Shown one piece after another: positions 25,784-34,790 of a DNA stretch of 64,000 nt. Position 1 is the first letter of the stretch. The number at the start of each line of letters is the position of its first letter. Where the stretch lies: NCBI RefSeq assembly GCF_021729845.1, contig NZ_CP063397.1, positions 7,501-71,500 of the forward strand, in the 5' to 3' direction. Made by a program: the position numbers and the translations under genes. The notes beneath the pieces are model-generated. The model ran no database searches and had not been told where the DNA came from. It worked only from the letters and a program-made list of their open reading frames with translations. The DNA comes from Rhizobium sp. SL42. Its GTDB lineage: Bacteria > Pseudomonadota > Alphaproteobacteria > Rhizobiales > Rhizobiaceae.

Positions 25784-27079
25784 ATGCTGAATGATCCGCG
25801 ATCCCACGGTCTTTGGGAAAAGACCGCTCCGGCCGCCCCGAAGACAACGAAACTGGTGGGTGACCACAAGGCCGACGTGGTCATCGTCGGCGGCGGCTAT
25901 ACCGGCCTCTCGGCCGCTCTGCATCTCGCCGAAAGCGGCACCAGCGTTATCCTGCTCGAAGGCAAGGAAATCGGTTTCGGCGGCGCAGGCCGCAATGTCG
26001 GATTGATCAATGCCGGCATGTGGGTCATGCCCGACGATCTGCCGGGTGAACTTGGCGCAATCCATGGCGAGCGCCTGCTGGATCTCTTGGGCAATGGTCC
26101 AGGCGTTGTGATGGACATCATCGAACGGCATGGCATTTCCTGCGAACTGGAGCGCGCCGGCACCCTGCATTGTTCCGTTGGCGCCACCGGCCAGAAAGAA
26201 ATCGAGGCGCGTGCCGAACAGTGGCAGCGTCGCGGCGCGCCGGTGGAACTGCTGAATGCCAGCGAGACGGAGCGCAAGATTGGCACCGGCGTTTATGCCG
26301 GTTCACTGCTCGATAAACGGGCAGGCACCTTGCAACCGCTCGCCTATGCCCGCGGTCTGGCAGCGGCCGCCATCAAGGCAGGCGCCACGCTCCATACATC
26401 AAGCCCAGTCGTGAGCTACGACCGTCGTAGTGACACGAACGGCGATGGCTGGCGCGTCGTGACCGCCGACGGTCGTGTCACGGCGCAATGGGTGATCGTT
26501 GCGACAGATGCCTATAGCGAAGGCCCGTTCAAGGCCGTCCGGGAAGAGCAGGTCCACCTGCCCTATTTCAATTTCGCCACCGTTCCGCTCGGTGACAACC
26601 TGCGCAAGACCCTTCTTGCCGAGCGCCAGGGCTGCTGGGACACCAAGGAGGTCCTGTCCTCGTTTCGCATGGACAAGGCAGGGCGACTGGTGTTCGGCAG
26701 TGTCGGCGCCTTGCGCGGCACTGGCCTAGCCATCCACAAATCCTGGGCCCGCCGGGCATTAAAGTCGATTTTCCCGCAGATAGGCGACATCGCCTTTGAA
26801 TGCGAGTGGTATGGCAAGATCGGCATGACCAGCAACGCCCTGCCGCGCTTCCACAAGTTTGCTCCAGGTATCATCGGCTTCTCTGGCTACAATGGCCGCG
26901 GGATCGCGCCCGGCACCGTATTCGGCAAGACACTGGCTGGCCACATTCTCGGCCAAATAAGCGAAGACCAGTTGCCGCTGCCCCTGACCGATCCGGAAGC
27001 GCCTGCCTTCCGCACGCTGAAGGAAGCATGGTACGAAGCCGGCGCCCAGGTTGCGCATCTGGCCGGCGCACGATTTTGA
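25784..27079 (+). CDS. amaA: FAD-dependent amino-acid oxidoreductase, AmaA-like (L-pipecolate oxidase candidate)
   Basis: A 431-residue D-amino-acid-oxidase/PuuB-type flavoprotein. The Rossmann dinucleotide motif is ADVVIVGGGYTGLSAALHL near residue 30, followed by ILLEGKEIGFGGAGRNVG; the C-terminal FAD motif is SGYNGRGIAPGTVFGK. Close relatives include PuuB (gamma-glutamylputrescine oxidase) and AmaA, which oxidises L-pipecolate to piperideine-6-carboxylate. The gene order with an ALDH7-type dehydrogenase immediately downstream (38-base gap) is that of amaA-amaB in Pseudomonas putida, so pipecolate oxidase is the best guess. It is divergent from a LysR gene. Substrate assignment is inference from neighbourhood. 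Confidence 0.75.
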   Translation: MLNDPRSHGLWEKTAPAAPKTTKLVGDHKADVVIVGGGYTGLSAALHLAESGTSVILLEGKEIGFGGAGRNVGLINAGMWVMPDDLPGELGAIHGERLLDLLGNGPGVVMDIIERHGISCELERAGTLHCSVGATGQKEIEARAEQWQRRGAPVELLNASETERKIGTGVYAGSLLDKRAGTLQPLAYARGLAAAAIKAGATLHTSSPVVSYDRRSDTNGDGWRVVTADGRVTAQWVIVATDAYSEGPFKAVREEQVHLPYFNFATVPLGDNLRKTLLAERQGCWDTKEVLSSFRMDKAGRLVFGSVGALRGTGLAIHKSWARRALKSIFPQIGDIAFECEWYGKIGMTSNALPRFHKFAPGIIGFSGYNGRGIAPGTVFGKTLAGHILGQISEDQLPLPLTDPEAPAFRTLKEAWYEAGAQVAHLAGARF

Positions 27080-27117
27080 ATTCACTCGATCTGAAAAGAC
27101 CTGACGGAAGGACCACC

Positions 27118-28659
27118 ATGACCCTCGCAAACCTCAACCTTGCGGCCGAAACCGTCTCGCTGATGGCTACCTTTGGCGTCGACGCCAAGGCGCTGGTAGG
27201 CGGCACCCTCGCCGTTCGCTCGCCGATCAATGGCGAAAAACTCGCCGCCCTCGTTGAAATCTCGGCTGCCGACACGAAGACGGCCATCGACTCCGCCCAT
27301 CAGGCATTCCTTGAATGGCGCCTGGTGCCGGCCCCGCAGCGTGGCGAACTGATCCGCCTGCTCGGCGAGGAACTGCGTGCTGCGAAGGATGCGCTTGGCC
27401 GCCTCGTGTCGATCGAAGTCGGCAAGGTTACGTCCGAGGGTCTGGGCGAAGTCCAGGAAATGATCGATATCTGCGATTTCGCTGTCGGCCTGTCGCGCCA
27501 GCTCTACGGCCTCACCATCGCCACCGAGCGCTCCGAGCACCGGATGATGGAAACCTGGCACCCGCTGGGCGTCACCGGCATTATCTCCGCATTCAATTTC
27601 CCGGTCGCCGTCTGGTCGTGGAATGCGGCTCTGGCCCTCGTCTGCGGCAACTCCACCGTCTGGAAGCCGTCGGAAAAGACTCCGCTGACCGCGATCGCCA
27701 CCCAGGCGATCTTCGAGAAGGCCGTGAAGCGCTACATTGCCCAGGGCGGCAAGGCTCCGGCCAATCTCTCGACCCTGCTGATCGGCGGCCGTGATATCGG
27801 CGAGATCCTCGTCGACAACCCGAAGGTACCGCTCATCTCCGCCACCGGCTCGACCGCCATGGGTCGGACCGTCGGCCCGCGCGTGGCGCAGCGCTTCGGC
27901 CGCAGCATCCTCGAACTGGGCGGCAACAATGCGGCGATCGTCGCTCCGAGCGCCGACCTGGACCTGACGCTGCGTGGGGTCGCATTTGCCGCCATGGGAA
28001 CCGCCGGCCAGCGCTGCACGTCTCTGCGCCGCCTCTTCGTCCACGAAAGCATCTATGACACGCTCGTTCCGCGCCTGATCAAGGCCTATGCTTCGGTCAC
28101 CATCGGCAGTCCGCTGGAAGCCGGCAAGCTGGTCGGCCCGCTGATCGACAAAGGCGCCTATGACCGGATGCAGAAGGCTCTCGACGCAGCCAAGGCAGCT
28201 GGCGGCAAGGTTTCCGGCGGTGAGCGCGTTCTCGCCGACGATGCGCAGGACGCCTATTACGTGCGCCCGTCACTGGTGGAAATGCCGGAACAGGTGGGTC
28301 CCGTCGTCGACGAAACCTTCGCTCCGATTCTTTATGTCATCAAGTACAAGGACTTCGACGACGCACTGGCGCTGAACAACGCCGTTCCGCAGGGCCTGTC
28401 CTCGTCGATCTTCACCAATGACATTCGCGAAGCCGAAGCCTTCGTTTCGGACCGGGGCTCCGATTGCGGCATCGCCAACGTCAACATCGGCCCGTCCGGC
28501 GCCGAAATCGGCGGTGCATTCGGCGGCGAAAAGGAAACCGGCGGTGGCCGCGAATCCGGTTCGGACAGCTGGAAGGCCTATATGCGCCGTGCGACGAACA
28601 CCATCAACTACGGCCGCACCCTGCCGCTGGCCCAGGGCGTCAAGTTCGACATCGAATAA
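27118..28659 (+). CDS. amaB: 2-aminoadipate semialdehyde dehydrogenase (ALDH7/antiquitin, AmaB)
   Basis: A 513-residue aldehyde dehydrogenase of the ALDH7 group, which oxidises 2-aminoadipate 6-semialdehyde (in equilibrium with piperideine-6-carboxylate) to 2-aminoadipate with NAD+. The glutamate base is in SILELGGNNAAIV and the catalytic Cys in GTAGQRCTSLRRLFVHE. The N-terminal RSPINGEKLA and the ETWHPLGVTGIISAFNFPVAVW block are typical of antiquitin. The start at 27118 follows GGAAGGA at 27106-27112; upstream codons overlap the previous gene in another frame. It is probably co-transcribed with the FAD enzyme and followed by a hairpin at 28668-28698. Confidence 0.88.
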   Translation: MTLANLNLAAETVSLMATFGVDAKALVGGTLAVRSPINGEKLAALVEISAADTKTAIDSAHQAFLEWRLVPAPQRGELIRLLGEELRAAKDALGRLVSIEVGKVTSEGLGEVQEMIDICDFAVGLSRQLYGLTIATERSEHRMMETWHPLGVTGIISAFNFPVAVWSWNAALALVCGNSTVWKPSEKTPLTAIATQAIFEKAVKRYIAQGGKAPANLSTLLIGGRDIGEILVDNPKVPLISATGSTAMGRTVGPRVAQRFGRSILELGGNNAAIVAPSADLDLTLRGVAFAAMGTAGQRCTSLRRLFVHESIYDTLVPRLIKAYASVTIGSPLEAGKLVGPLIDKGAYDRMQKALDAAKAAGGKVSGGERVLADDAQDAYYVRPSLVEMPEQVGPVVDETFAPILYVIKYKDFDDALALNNAVPQGLSSSIFTNDIREAEAFVSDRGSDCGIANVNIGPSGAEIGGAFGGEKETGGGRESGSDSWKAYMRRATNTINYGRTLPLAQGVKFDIE

Positions 28660-28667
28660 CCTAAGAT

Positions 28668-28698
28668 CGGTCCGGCGGCATTCCATATCGCCGGACCG
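28668..28698 (+). terminator. Hairpin after amaB
   Basis: CGGTCCGGCG (28668-28677) pairs perfectly with CGCCGGACCG (28689-28698) over an 11-base loop, starting nine bases after the amaB stop. The T-tract is poor (TGTTCC). The hairpin covers a possible upstream GTG start of the next gene, which supports the later ATG at 28794. Confidence 0.6.
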
Positions 28699-28793
28699 TG
28701 TTCCATCTGAACGAAAGTGGCTGCGCCTCGCTCTGGCCATCACCGCTGAAATCAGCGAAGCTCCAGCAATCGGAATGCGCTGCAGGTGGGCAT

Positions 28794-30335
28794 ATGGAAA
28801 TCCAGGACCAATCGGCCGTCATTGCATTTCTCAGCAAGCCGGAAAGCTACGCCGCTTCGGATCCGGTCGAAATCATCGAAACCCATATATCGATCGTCTT
28901 TCTGGTCGGAGACCGCGCCTTCAAATTGAAGCGCGCCGTCAAACTGCCCTATGCCGATTTTTCGACCTGCGCACTGCGTCACCAGTTCTGTGAACGCGAG
29001 CTGGAACTCAACAGCAGGGCGGCGCCAGAAATCTATCTTGGCGTTCGAACAATCAGACGGACTTCAGACGGCAGGCTGCATTTTGGCCAAGAAGGCACGC
29101 CGCTCGACCATGTGGTCGAGATGAAGCGATTTGCACAGGCCGACCTTTTTGACCGCATGGCCGTTGACGGACGATTGACGATGGCGCTGATGGAGCAAAC
29201 CGCAGAAGGCATTGCCGTCTTTCATGCAGACGCCCCGGTCAGCCACGCGGAACCCGGCGCGGCAAACATGGCGGGCGTGCTCGACATCAACGAAGCGGGC
29301 TTTGCCACCGGCACGATCTTCGAGCCAGCCGCGCTATCGGCAGTGACGGCTGCATTCAGGCACGCCTGGAACCGGTATGCGCCCCTGCTGGATCAACGCG
29401 AGAGACACGGCAAGGTACGGCTCTGCCATGGCGACCTGCATTTGCGCAATCTTTTCCTCGGCCCTGAAGGCCCGCGCATGTTCGACTGCATCGACTTCAA
29501 CGAAAAGATTGCCACGTGCGACGTGCTCTATGACCTCGCCTTCCTGCTGATGGATCTCTGGCATCGCGACTTTCCGCATTTCGCCAATGTCGTCGTCAAC
29601 CGCTATCTGGATCGCACCGGGGACGAGGCAGGCTTCTCGCTACTGCCATTGTTCATGGCCATACGCGCCGCCGTTCGCGCCCATGTGACCGCCACGCAGA
29701 TTGCCGAGATCGGTGATGCCACGGGCGCGGCGACGGCTAGCGCCCTCTCCTACTTTCAGCTTGCGAACCGACTGCTCGCCGATAACAGGCCGTGCCTCGT
29801 GGCGATCGGCGGCTTCAGTGGCTCGGGAAAATCCACGCTGGCCGATGCCCTGGCCCCGGCGCTCGGCGCACCGCCCGGCGCCCGTATCCTCGAAAGCGAC
29901 CGCATTCGCAAGGCGATGTTCTCGACCAAACGCGGCGACACCCTTCCTCCCCAGGCCTATCGCCCGGAAATATCCATCAAGGTCTACGATCAGTTGAACG
30001 AGAAGGCGCGGACGATTGTGTCGGCCGGGGGCAGCGTCCTTGTCAACGCGGTGTTCGATCGCCAGACCGATCGCGAGGCGATCGAAGCGGTCGCCGCCGA
30101 ACGCAAGGTGCCGTTCGTCGGCATCTGGCTGACGGCAGATGCCGAGATCTTGCGGGCACGGGTCTTGGCAAGGCCCAAGGGCGATTCCGATGCCACAACC
30201 GACATTCTGGATCTGCAGTTCACCCATGACACCGGCGCCATCACCTGGCACAAGCTCGATGCCACCCGCGCGATCGGCGTCCTCGTTGACGACATCAAGA
30301 CAAGGATCGACGCCCGACCGTCCAAGACAGGCTAA
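28794..30335 (+). CDS. APH-like kinase fused to P-loop kinase domain
   Basis: A 513-residue cytosolic protein with two parts. Residues about 20-320 are an aminoglycoside-phosphotransferase-like kinase (HISIVFLVGDRAFKLKRAVK; catalytic CHGDLHLRNLFLG; metal-binding FDCIDF). Residues about 335-513 are a P-loop nucleotide kinase with Walker A GGFSGSGKSTLADAL and LESDRIRKAMF, resembling zeta-toxin/gluconate-kinase type P-loop enzymes. This fusion family is widespread in proteobacteria; the substrate is unknown. The ATG at 28794 follows AGGTGG; an in-frame GTG at 28698 lies inside a hairpin and is unlikely. The stop overlaps the convergent unknown gene by two to four bases. Confidence 0.85.
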   Translation: MEIQDQSAVIAFLSKPESYAASDPVEIIETHISIVFLVGDRAFKLKRAVKLPYADFSTCALRHQFCERELELNSRAAPEIYLGVRTIRRTSDGRLHFGQEGTPLDHVVEMKRFAQADLFDRMAVDGRLTMALMEQTAEGIAVFHADAPVSHAEPGAANMAGVLDINEAGFATGTIFEPAALSAVTAAFRHAWNRYAPLLDQRERHGKVRLCHGDLHLRNLFLGPEGPRMFDCIDFNEKIATCDVLYDLAFLLMDLWHRDFPHFANVVVNRYLDRTGDEAGFSLLPLFMAIRAAVRAHVTATQIAEIGDATGAATASALSYFQLANRLLADNRPCLVAIGGFSGSGKSTLADALAPALGAPPGARILESDRIRKAMFSTKRGDTLPPQAYRPEISIKVYDQLNEKARTIVSAGGSVLVNAVFDRQTDREAIEAVAAERKVPFVGIWLTADAEILRARVLARPKGDSDATTDILDLQFTHDTGAITWHKLDATRAIGVLVDDIKTRIDARPSKTG

Positions 30336-30790
30336 AAAGCTGTACCGTCGGACAGCAGCCAACGCAGCATGCGGGCAAGATCACGCGCCACCCAGCTGCC
30401 ATTGCGCCCGCCGGAGGCGCCGAGATCCATGTCCTCGAAAAAACAGACAAGCCGGTGGCTGTCGACGGCATGAAAGCGCCAGCCAATCTCCGTCGCCCCG
30501 ACAGTGGTCGCCGCCACCTTGTCTGCAAGGAATGTCGCCGGGACCGAGTTTCCGGCAAGGACCGCCACAGTACAGCGCGTTGTATTGGCATGGACCAGCA
30601 ACACTGCCTCGACGCCATCGCCCTCGTTGATCCGCCACCAGCGTTCGTCGCGCGAAACTGCCGTCACATGGCGCGGTGGGGCATCGGGAGCAATCGCAAG
30701 TCTGGCATCGGCGCAGGCCCTTGGAAAGACTTCATCCAGCCAACTTTCGATCAGCGCATAGTCGGCTTCATACGCCTGCAGCAAATTCAT
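30332..30790 (-). CDS. Hypothetical protein, 152 residues
   Basis: I do not recognise this family. The protein is soluble-looking, acidic overall, with no signal peptide. It begins MNLLQAYEADYALIESWLDEVFPR and has a central beta-rich stretch (AVLLVHANTTRCTVAVLAGN) and a C-terminal block EDMDLGASGGRNGSWVARDL, rich in Gly, which looks conserved. Codon use matches its neighbours, the reading frame is uninterrupted and the ATG at 30790 is clear, so it is probably a real gene. It converges on the APH/P-loop kinase gene with overlapping stop codons and is upstream of no obvious operon partner; the tonB operon ends just beyond its start on the same strand. Confidence 0.6.
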   Translation of the reverse strand: MNLLQAYEADYALIESWLDEVFPRACADARLAIAPDAPPRHVTAVSRDERWWRINEGDGVEAVLLVHANTTRCTVAVLAGNSVPATFLADKVAATTVGATEIGWRFHAVDSHRLVCFFEDMDLGASGGRNGSWVARDLARMLRWLLSDGTAF

Positions 30791-30865
30791 TCAGACCTCG
30801 CCCACATTCCTGATCCCCTCAGACTGGATGAACAGGAAAGCCGGCACAAGTCAGTAAATTGGAGC

Positions 30866-31801
30866 TTAGCCATTCTTGAAGTAAAACGGGACGGTGATCG
30901 TCTTGTTGACACCTGGCGGTGGGGCCGGAACCGGCGATGCGTTCTCCACCATCCCTAGGACCGCATTGTCGAGCGACGGATAACCGGAAGAGCGCGAAAG
31001 GGACACCGAGAGTACATTGCCGGAATCATCGATCCGGAAACGCACATAAACGGTACCTTCCTCGCGGTTGCGACGCGCCTGTGCCGGATATTTCTTCCGC
31101 CGCTCGAGATGAGACATCAGGCGCGATTGCCATTTGGCCGGCGAGACGCTGCGTCCGGCGCCGCTGCTGACCGCTTGTGCCGCGGTACGATTGGACTGGG
31201 TGACATCCGCCTTGGCCTGGCGAGCGGCTTGAGATGCAGGCGCCGCCTGCTGCTTCTTCACCACTTTCTTCGGCTTAGCTTCCTGCTTCTTCTCCACCGA
31301 CGGCTGCGGCACCGGTGGCCGCACCATGGGGATCGGCACCTCGACATTGTCGAGTTGCGCCATCACCATCTCCTCGATCGGATCGATTTCTTCCACGGGC
31401 TCCGGCAGAGGCTCAGGTATGACAGGCGGCGGCTCGACGATCTGCTCGACCACCTCTTCCTCTACGACAGGTTCAGGTGGCGGCGGCTCCGGCAAGGGCT
31501 GGACCGGCGGCTCTTCCATCGGTTCCGGCAGAGGTTCGTTGGACGCCGTCTGGATTTCCTCGGCATCGACCGTCTCGCTCGAAACTTCGGTTTCCTCGGT
31601 GACCACCGCTTCCGGCTCCAGCGCAAGTTCGATCATGATGGCCGCAGGCGGAGTTCCATCGGCAAGCTCCATCGGCGGCTCGCGCAGCATCAGCGCAACG
31701 GCACCGGCATGAGCGGCAAGAACCGTCAGTCCCGCCGTTGTCCAGAGCAGCCATTCGCCGACCACCCGTGCTGGAGACCTGGGCTCGCCGTTGATATTCA
31801 T
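30866..31801 (-). CDS. tonB: TonB energy transducer
   Basis: A 311-residue TonB. A single N-terminal transmembrane helix (about residues 17-40) is followed by a long periplasmic spacer made of Pro-Glu and later Pro-Lys repeats (about 85-190), and a C-terminal TonB domain (about 220-311) with YPAQARRNREEGTVYVRFRID. The C-terminal domain contacts the TonB box of iron/siderophore or cobalamin receptors in the outer membrane. The spacer is unusually acidic and proline-rich in its first part. It overlaps exbD by four bases (ATGA) and is the last gene of exbB-exbD-tonB. Confidence 0.93.
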   Translation of the reverse strand: MNINGEPRSPARVVGEWLLWTTAGLTVLAAHAGAVALMLREPPMELADGTPPAAIMIELALEPEAVVTEETEVSSETVDAEEIQTASNEPLPEPMEEPPVQPLPEPPPPEPVVEEEVVEQIVEPPPVIPEPLPEPVEEIDPIEEMVMAQLDNVEVPIPMVRPPVPQPSVEKKQEAKPKKVVKKQQAAPASQAARQAKADVTQSNRTAAQAVSSGAGRSVSPAKWQSRLMSHLERRKKYPAQARRNREEGTVYVRFRIDDSGNVLSVSLSRSSGYPSLDNAVLGMVENASPVPAPPPGVNKTITVPFYFKNG

Positions 31802-32271
31802 TGCTGCGGCTCCGCCGTTGGCGCAGCTTCATCTGCGCTCTGCGGCATGGGCAGGGTCTCGAGCCCGACGAGTGCGATCTTGAGATAGCCAGAGTCCCGC
31901 AGCAGGTTCATCACTTCCATGAAGTTGCCGTAGTCGACCGTCTTGTCGGCACGCAGGAAGATCCGCGCGTCCTTGTTGCCGGTCGTCAGGCGGTCGAGGG
32001 CACCGCCAAGCGCTTCACGCGTCACCACGTCATTGCCGAGCGCAAGGCTCATGTCGCCCTTGAGGGTAACATAGACCGGCTCGTCCGGCCGCTGTGCCGG
32101 CTTGGCCGTGGAGGCCGGCAGGTCGACATTGACGTCGACGGTCGAAAGCGGCGCCGCCACCATGAAGATGATCAGCAGGACCAGCATGACGTCGATGAAC
32201 GGCGTGACGTTGATCTCATGATTTTCGCTGAGATCGTCACCCGAATTGTTGTCGCGAATACCGCCGGCCAT
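31798..32271 (-). CDS. exbD: Biopolymer transport protein ExbD
   Basis: A 157-residue inner-membrane protein with one transmembrane helix near residues 22-45 containing the conserved proton-carrying Asp (NVTPFIDVMLVLLIIFMVA) and a periplasmic domain. With ExbB it forms the proton-driven motor that energises TonB. It starts four bases after the exbB stop and overlaps tonB by four bases, so the three are co-transcribed. Confidence 0.94.
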   Translation of the reverse strand: MAGGIRDNNSGDDLSENHEINVTPFIDVMLVLLIIFMVAAPLSTVDVNVDLPASTAKPAQRPDEPVYVTLKGDMSLALGNDVVTREALGGALDRLTTGNKDARIFLRADKTVDYGNFMEVMNLLRDSGYLKIALVGLETLPMPQSADEAAPTAEPQQ

Positions 32272-32275
32272 TATC

Positions 32276-33472
32276 TTACTCCGCAGCCAGTGTCACGGTC
32301 TCGGCGCGTCCACCCCTAAGGGCCGTCTTGCGGAAATCCAGATCGCGGCTGATCAGCCGTTCGATGCCGGCAGACGCGTCGGACAGCAACTGGCGATAGC
32401 CGGTTACCGAGCGGGCAAAGACGTTGTAGATGATAACCGCCGGAATGGCCGCGACCAGACCGACAGCCGTGGCCAACAGCGCCTCGGCGATACCGGGTGC
32501 GACAACCGCGAGATTGGTCGTCTGGGTTTCGGCAATCCCGATGAACGAATTCATGATGCCCCAGACCGTGCCGAACAGACCGACAAACGGCGCAGTCGAG
32601 CCGATGCTGGCCAAAACGCCTGTGCCCTTGGCCATCTGCCGCCCGGCGCGGGCCTCGATCCGGCCCAGTGCAGACGACACGCGCTCCTTCACGCCGGCAC
32701 CGCCGGCATGATCGATCGCCGCATCCGACAGCGACATTTCATGCTTGGCCGCACGCACCATGGAGGCAACGACGCCGCCTCGGCGTTCGAGTACAGTCAG
32801 CGCATCCTGCAGCGAGCGGGCCGTGACCACGGCCTTCAATCCGCGATTTGCACGCTGCCTGGCGCCAAACAACTGCAGGGTCTTGGCAACCCAGACGGTC
32901 CAGGTGACGAGAGAGGCGAATGCCAGCGACAGCATGACCGCCTTTACCACCCAATCCGCCGCCATGAACATGCCATAGGGCGAAAGGTCGTGCGGCAGGA
33001 TCGCGGCTGCCGATGCATCCGAAGGCGCAACCGCATCGACCGGCGCTGTTTCGGCGGATGGTGCAGGTGCGGGTGAAGCCGAAGCGGCAGGTTCGCCGGA
33101 AGCCGGCGCCGGCGCTTGAGCGTTGACGGCAGGCTCGGCACCAGGCGTGCCGACCGCGGGCGAAGCCGTTGCCGCAGATGCAGGCGCTTGTGCAGGGACA
33201 TCGGCAGGCGGCACACTGGCCGCTGGTTCACTGGCTGCCGGCGCCTGTACCGGAGAGGCAGCATCAGTCGAGGGAGCGGCGGCGGCCGGCGCGACACTTT
33301 GTGCAGCCGCGGGGACATTGGGTACGACCGGAGAATTCTGCACGACTGAGGCAGCTGGTGCGATGGCCGGCGTGCTGTTTTCCTGGGCTAGAACCACCGT
33401 GTTTACAGCCAAGCCGACCAGCGCGGCCAGACCCATCATCCTGATCGAAGGTCCCGAATGAGTGAGAGGCAT
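32276..33472 (-). CDS. exbB: Biopolymer transport protein ExbB (long rhizobial form)
   Basis: A 398-residue MotA/TolQ/ExbB-family protein. A signal-peptide-like N-terminus ([19 protein letters not shown]) precedes an Ala/Pro-rich low-complexity segment of about 130 residues, then the ExbB core with three transmembrane helices, including [29 protein letters not shown] and [19 protein letters not shown]. The long N-terminal periplasmic extension is usual in rhizobia but not in E. coli. The start at 33472 follows GGGAGC. The palindrome at 33562-33576 lies about 90 bases upstream and may be an iron-control site. Confidence 0.93.
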   Translation of the reverse strand: MPLTHSGPSIRMMGLAALVGLAVNTVVLAQENSTPAIAPAASVVQNSPVVPNVPAAAQSVAPAAAAPSTDAASPVQAPAASEPAASVPPADVPAQAPASAATASPAVGTPGAEPAVNAQAPAPASGEPAASASPAPAPSAETAPVDAVAPSDASAAAILPHDLSPYGMFMAADWVVKAVMLSLAFASLVTWTVWVAKTLQLFGARQRANRGLKAVVTARSLQDALTVLERRGGVVASMVRAAKHEMSLSDAAIDHAGGAGVKERVSSALGRIEARAGRQMAKGTGVLASIGSTAPFVGLFGTVWGIMNSFIGIAETQTTNLAVVAPGIAEALLATAVGLVAAIPAVIIYNVFARSVTGYRQLLSDASAGIERLISRDLDFRKTALRGGRAETVTLAAE

Positions 33473-33561
33473 TGGGAGCTCCCTATATGTAACTCTGTGC
33501 TAAAAGGACCGGCAAGGATCGAGCCGCGCCGGTTGCGCTGCCTCTCCTTAATAAACCTGAC

Positions 33562-33576
33562 TACTTGTGACAAGTA
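33562..33576. promoter_or_regulatory. Perfect palindrome upstream of exbB
   Basis: TACTTG-TGA-CAAGTA is a perfect 6-3-6 palindrome 90 bases before the exbB start. ExbB-ExbD-TonB genes are normally iron-regulated (Irr, RirA or Fur in rhizobia), but the sequence is not a clear match to the Irr, RirA or Fur boxes I know. Confidence 0.4.
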
Positions 33577-33633
33577 ATAATGATGGCGGCAAATCAAAAA
33601 AGCGGATGATTGCACGCAGGTTATCTGCCGGCG

Positions 33634-34557
33634 TCAATCTGCGCGCCGAGCGAAGAGATCGATGACATCCTGACGACGGCAAAGCTCGGTGCCGGCCGTC
33701 ATGACGGCAGCGGCGCCCGCCGCCTGCCCGAAGCGGAATGCCTCGTCGATGCCATGTCCTTCTGCCAGGGACCAGGTCATGCCGGCGACAAAACTGTCCC
33801 CGGCCCCGACAGCCGATTGAACAGGCACGGAAATCGCCGGCACCCTGACAATCTGATCTGCAGACACCAGTATGGCGCCATCGGCTCCGAGGGTCACAGC
33901 GATATACTGCGCGCATCCCTTGCGCACATAGTCCTGCGCCGCCGGTCCGACACTGTCGTGATCGAGCGTCCGGCTGAGGAAGGCTTCGAACTCCCGAAGG
34001 CTCGGCTTAACCAGAAACATGCGCGCCCGCGCAAGCGCTGCCGCCAGAGCCGGGCCGGACGTATCGAGCACAAACCGTGCGCCCTTGGCTGCAGCAAGTT
34101 CGGCCAGCCGCACATAACAATCATCCGGCACTCCACGGGGAAGGCTGCCGCTGGCAACGATGTAATCGGCATCCGACGTCGAGACGGCCTGGAAAACAGG
34201 CTCGAGTTCAGCGTCGCTGACCAGCGGCCCTTCCGGCACGAAACGATATTCCATATTTGTCGACAGCTCGTGCACCGCATAGGCGACCCGCACCGGATCG
34301 TGGATCGGGAAGGCGCGACCTGCAATTGCCAGCGGCAGTAACATCGTCTCCAGCAACTGCCCGGTGGCGCCACCGGACAGGAACATCAATTCGCATTTGC
34401 CGCCGAGTTCACTGATCACCCGCGCGACATTGACGCCGCCACCGCCCGGAAACTGCTGCTGATTGAACGTCCGCGTCTTGTGGGTATGACGCACGACGTC
34501 AGCATCGCTGGAAATATCGATGGCCGGGTTGAGCGCAATGCAGAGAATTTTCGTCAT
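33634..34557 (-). CDS. PfkB-family sugar kinase (1-phosphofructokinase/6-phosphofructokinase type)
   Basis: A 307-residue ribokinase/PfkB-family kinase of the hexose-phosphate group. It starts MTKILCIALNPAIDISSD and has the sugar-binding FPGGGGVNVARVISELGG near residue 36 and the ATP-site AVGAGDSFVAGMTWSLAEGHG with the catalytic Asp. The NPAID start and PGGGGVNVA signature point to the FruK/LacC/Pfk-2 branch, so the substrate is probably fructose 1- or 6-phosphate, or tagatose 6-phosphate. No transport or PTS genes lie nearby to decide. The frame is open 38 codons further upstream, but the ATG at 34557 gives the family start. Confidence 0.85.
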   Translation of the reverse strand: MTKILCIALNPAIDISSDADVVRHTHKTRTFNQQQFPGGGGVNVARVISELGGKCELMFLSGGATGQLLETMLLPLAIAGRAFPIHDPVRVAYAVHELSTNMEYRFVPEGPLVSDAELEPVFQAVSTSDADYIVASGSLPRGVPDDCYVRLAELAAAKGARFVLDTSGPALAAALARARMFLVKPSLREFEAFLSRTLDHDSVGPAAQDYVRKGCAQYIAVTLGADGAILVSADQIVRVPAISVPVQSAVGAGDSFVAGMTWSLAEGHGIDEAFRFGQAAGAAAVMTAGTELCRRQDVIDLFARRAD

Positions 34558-34790
34558 GGTGCAATCGACCGTTTCTCGAGACAGGAGAAATTTCCCGCAC
34601 GATCTATATCGCCAGGCATTTGGCCGCCGCAACCCGGTCGAAAGACGGGTGCCCGAACCCAGCGGCGTCATCTAGTGGCGCGCGTCGCATCGCATTTAAC
34701 CCGAATACTGAACGCTGCGATCGGAAAACGGGGATTGTGTTTGCGCAAAGAGACATTACGTTCCGCACAATCGCCGAAGGAAAGACGCCC

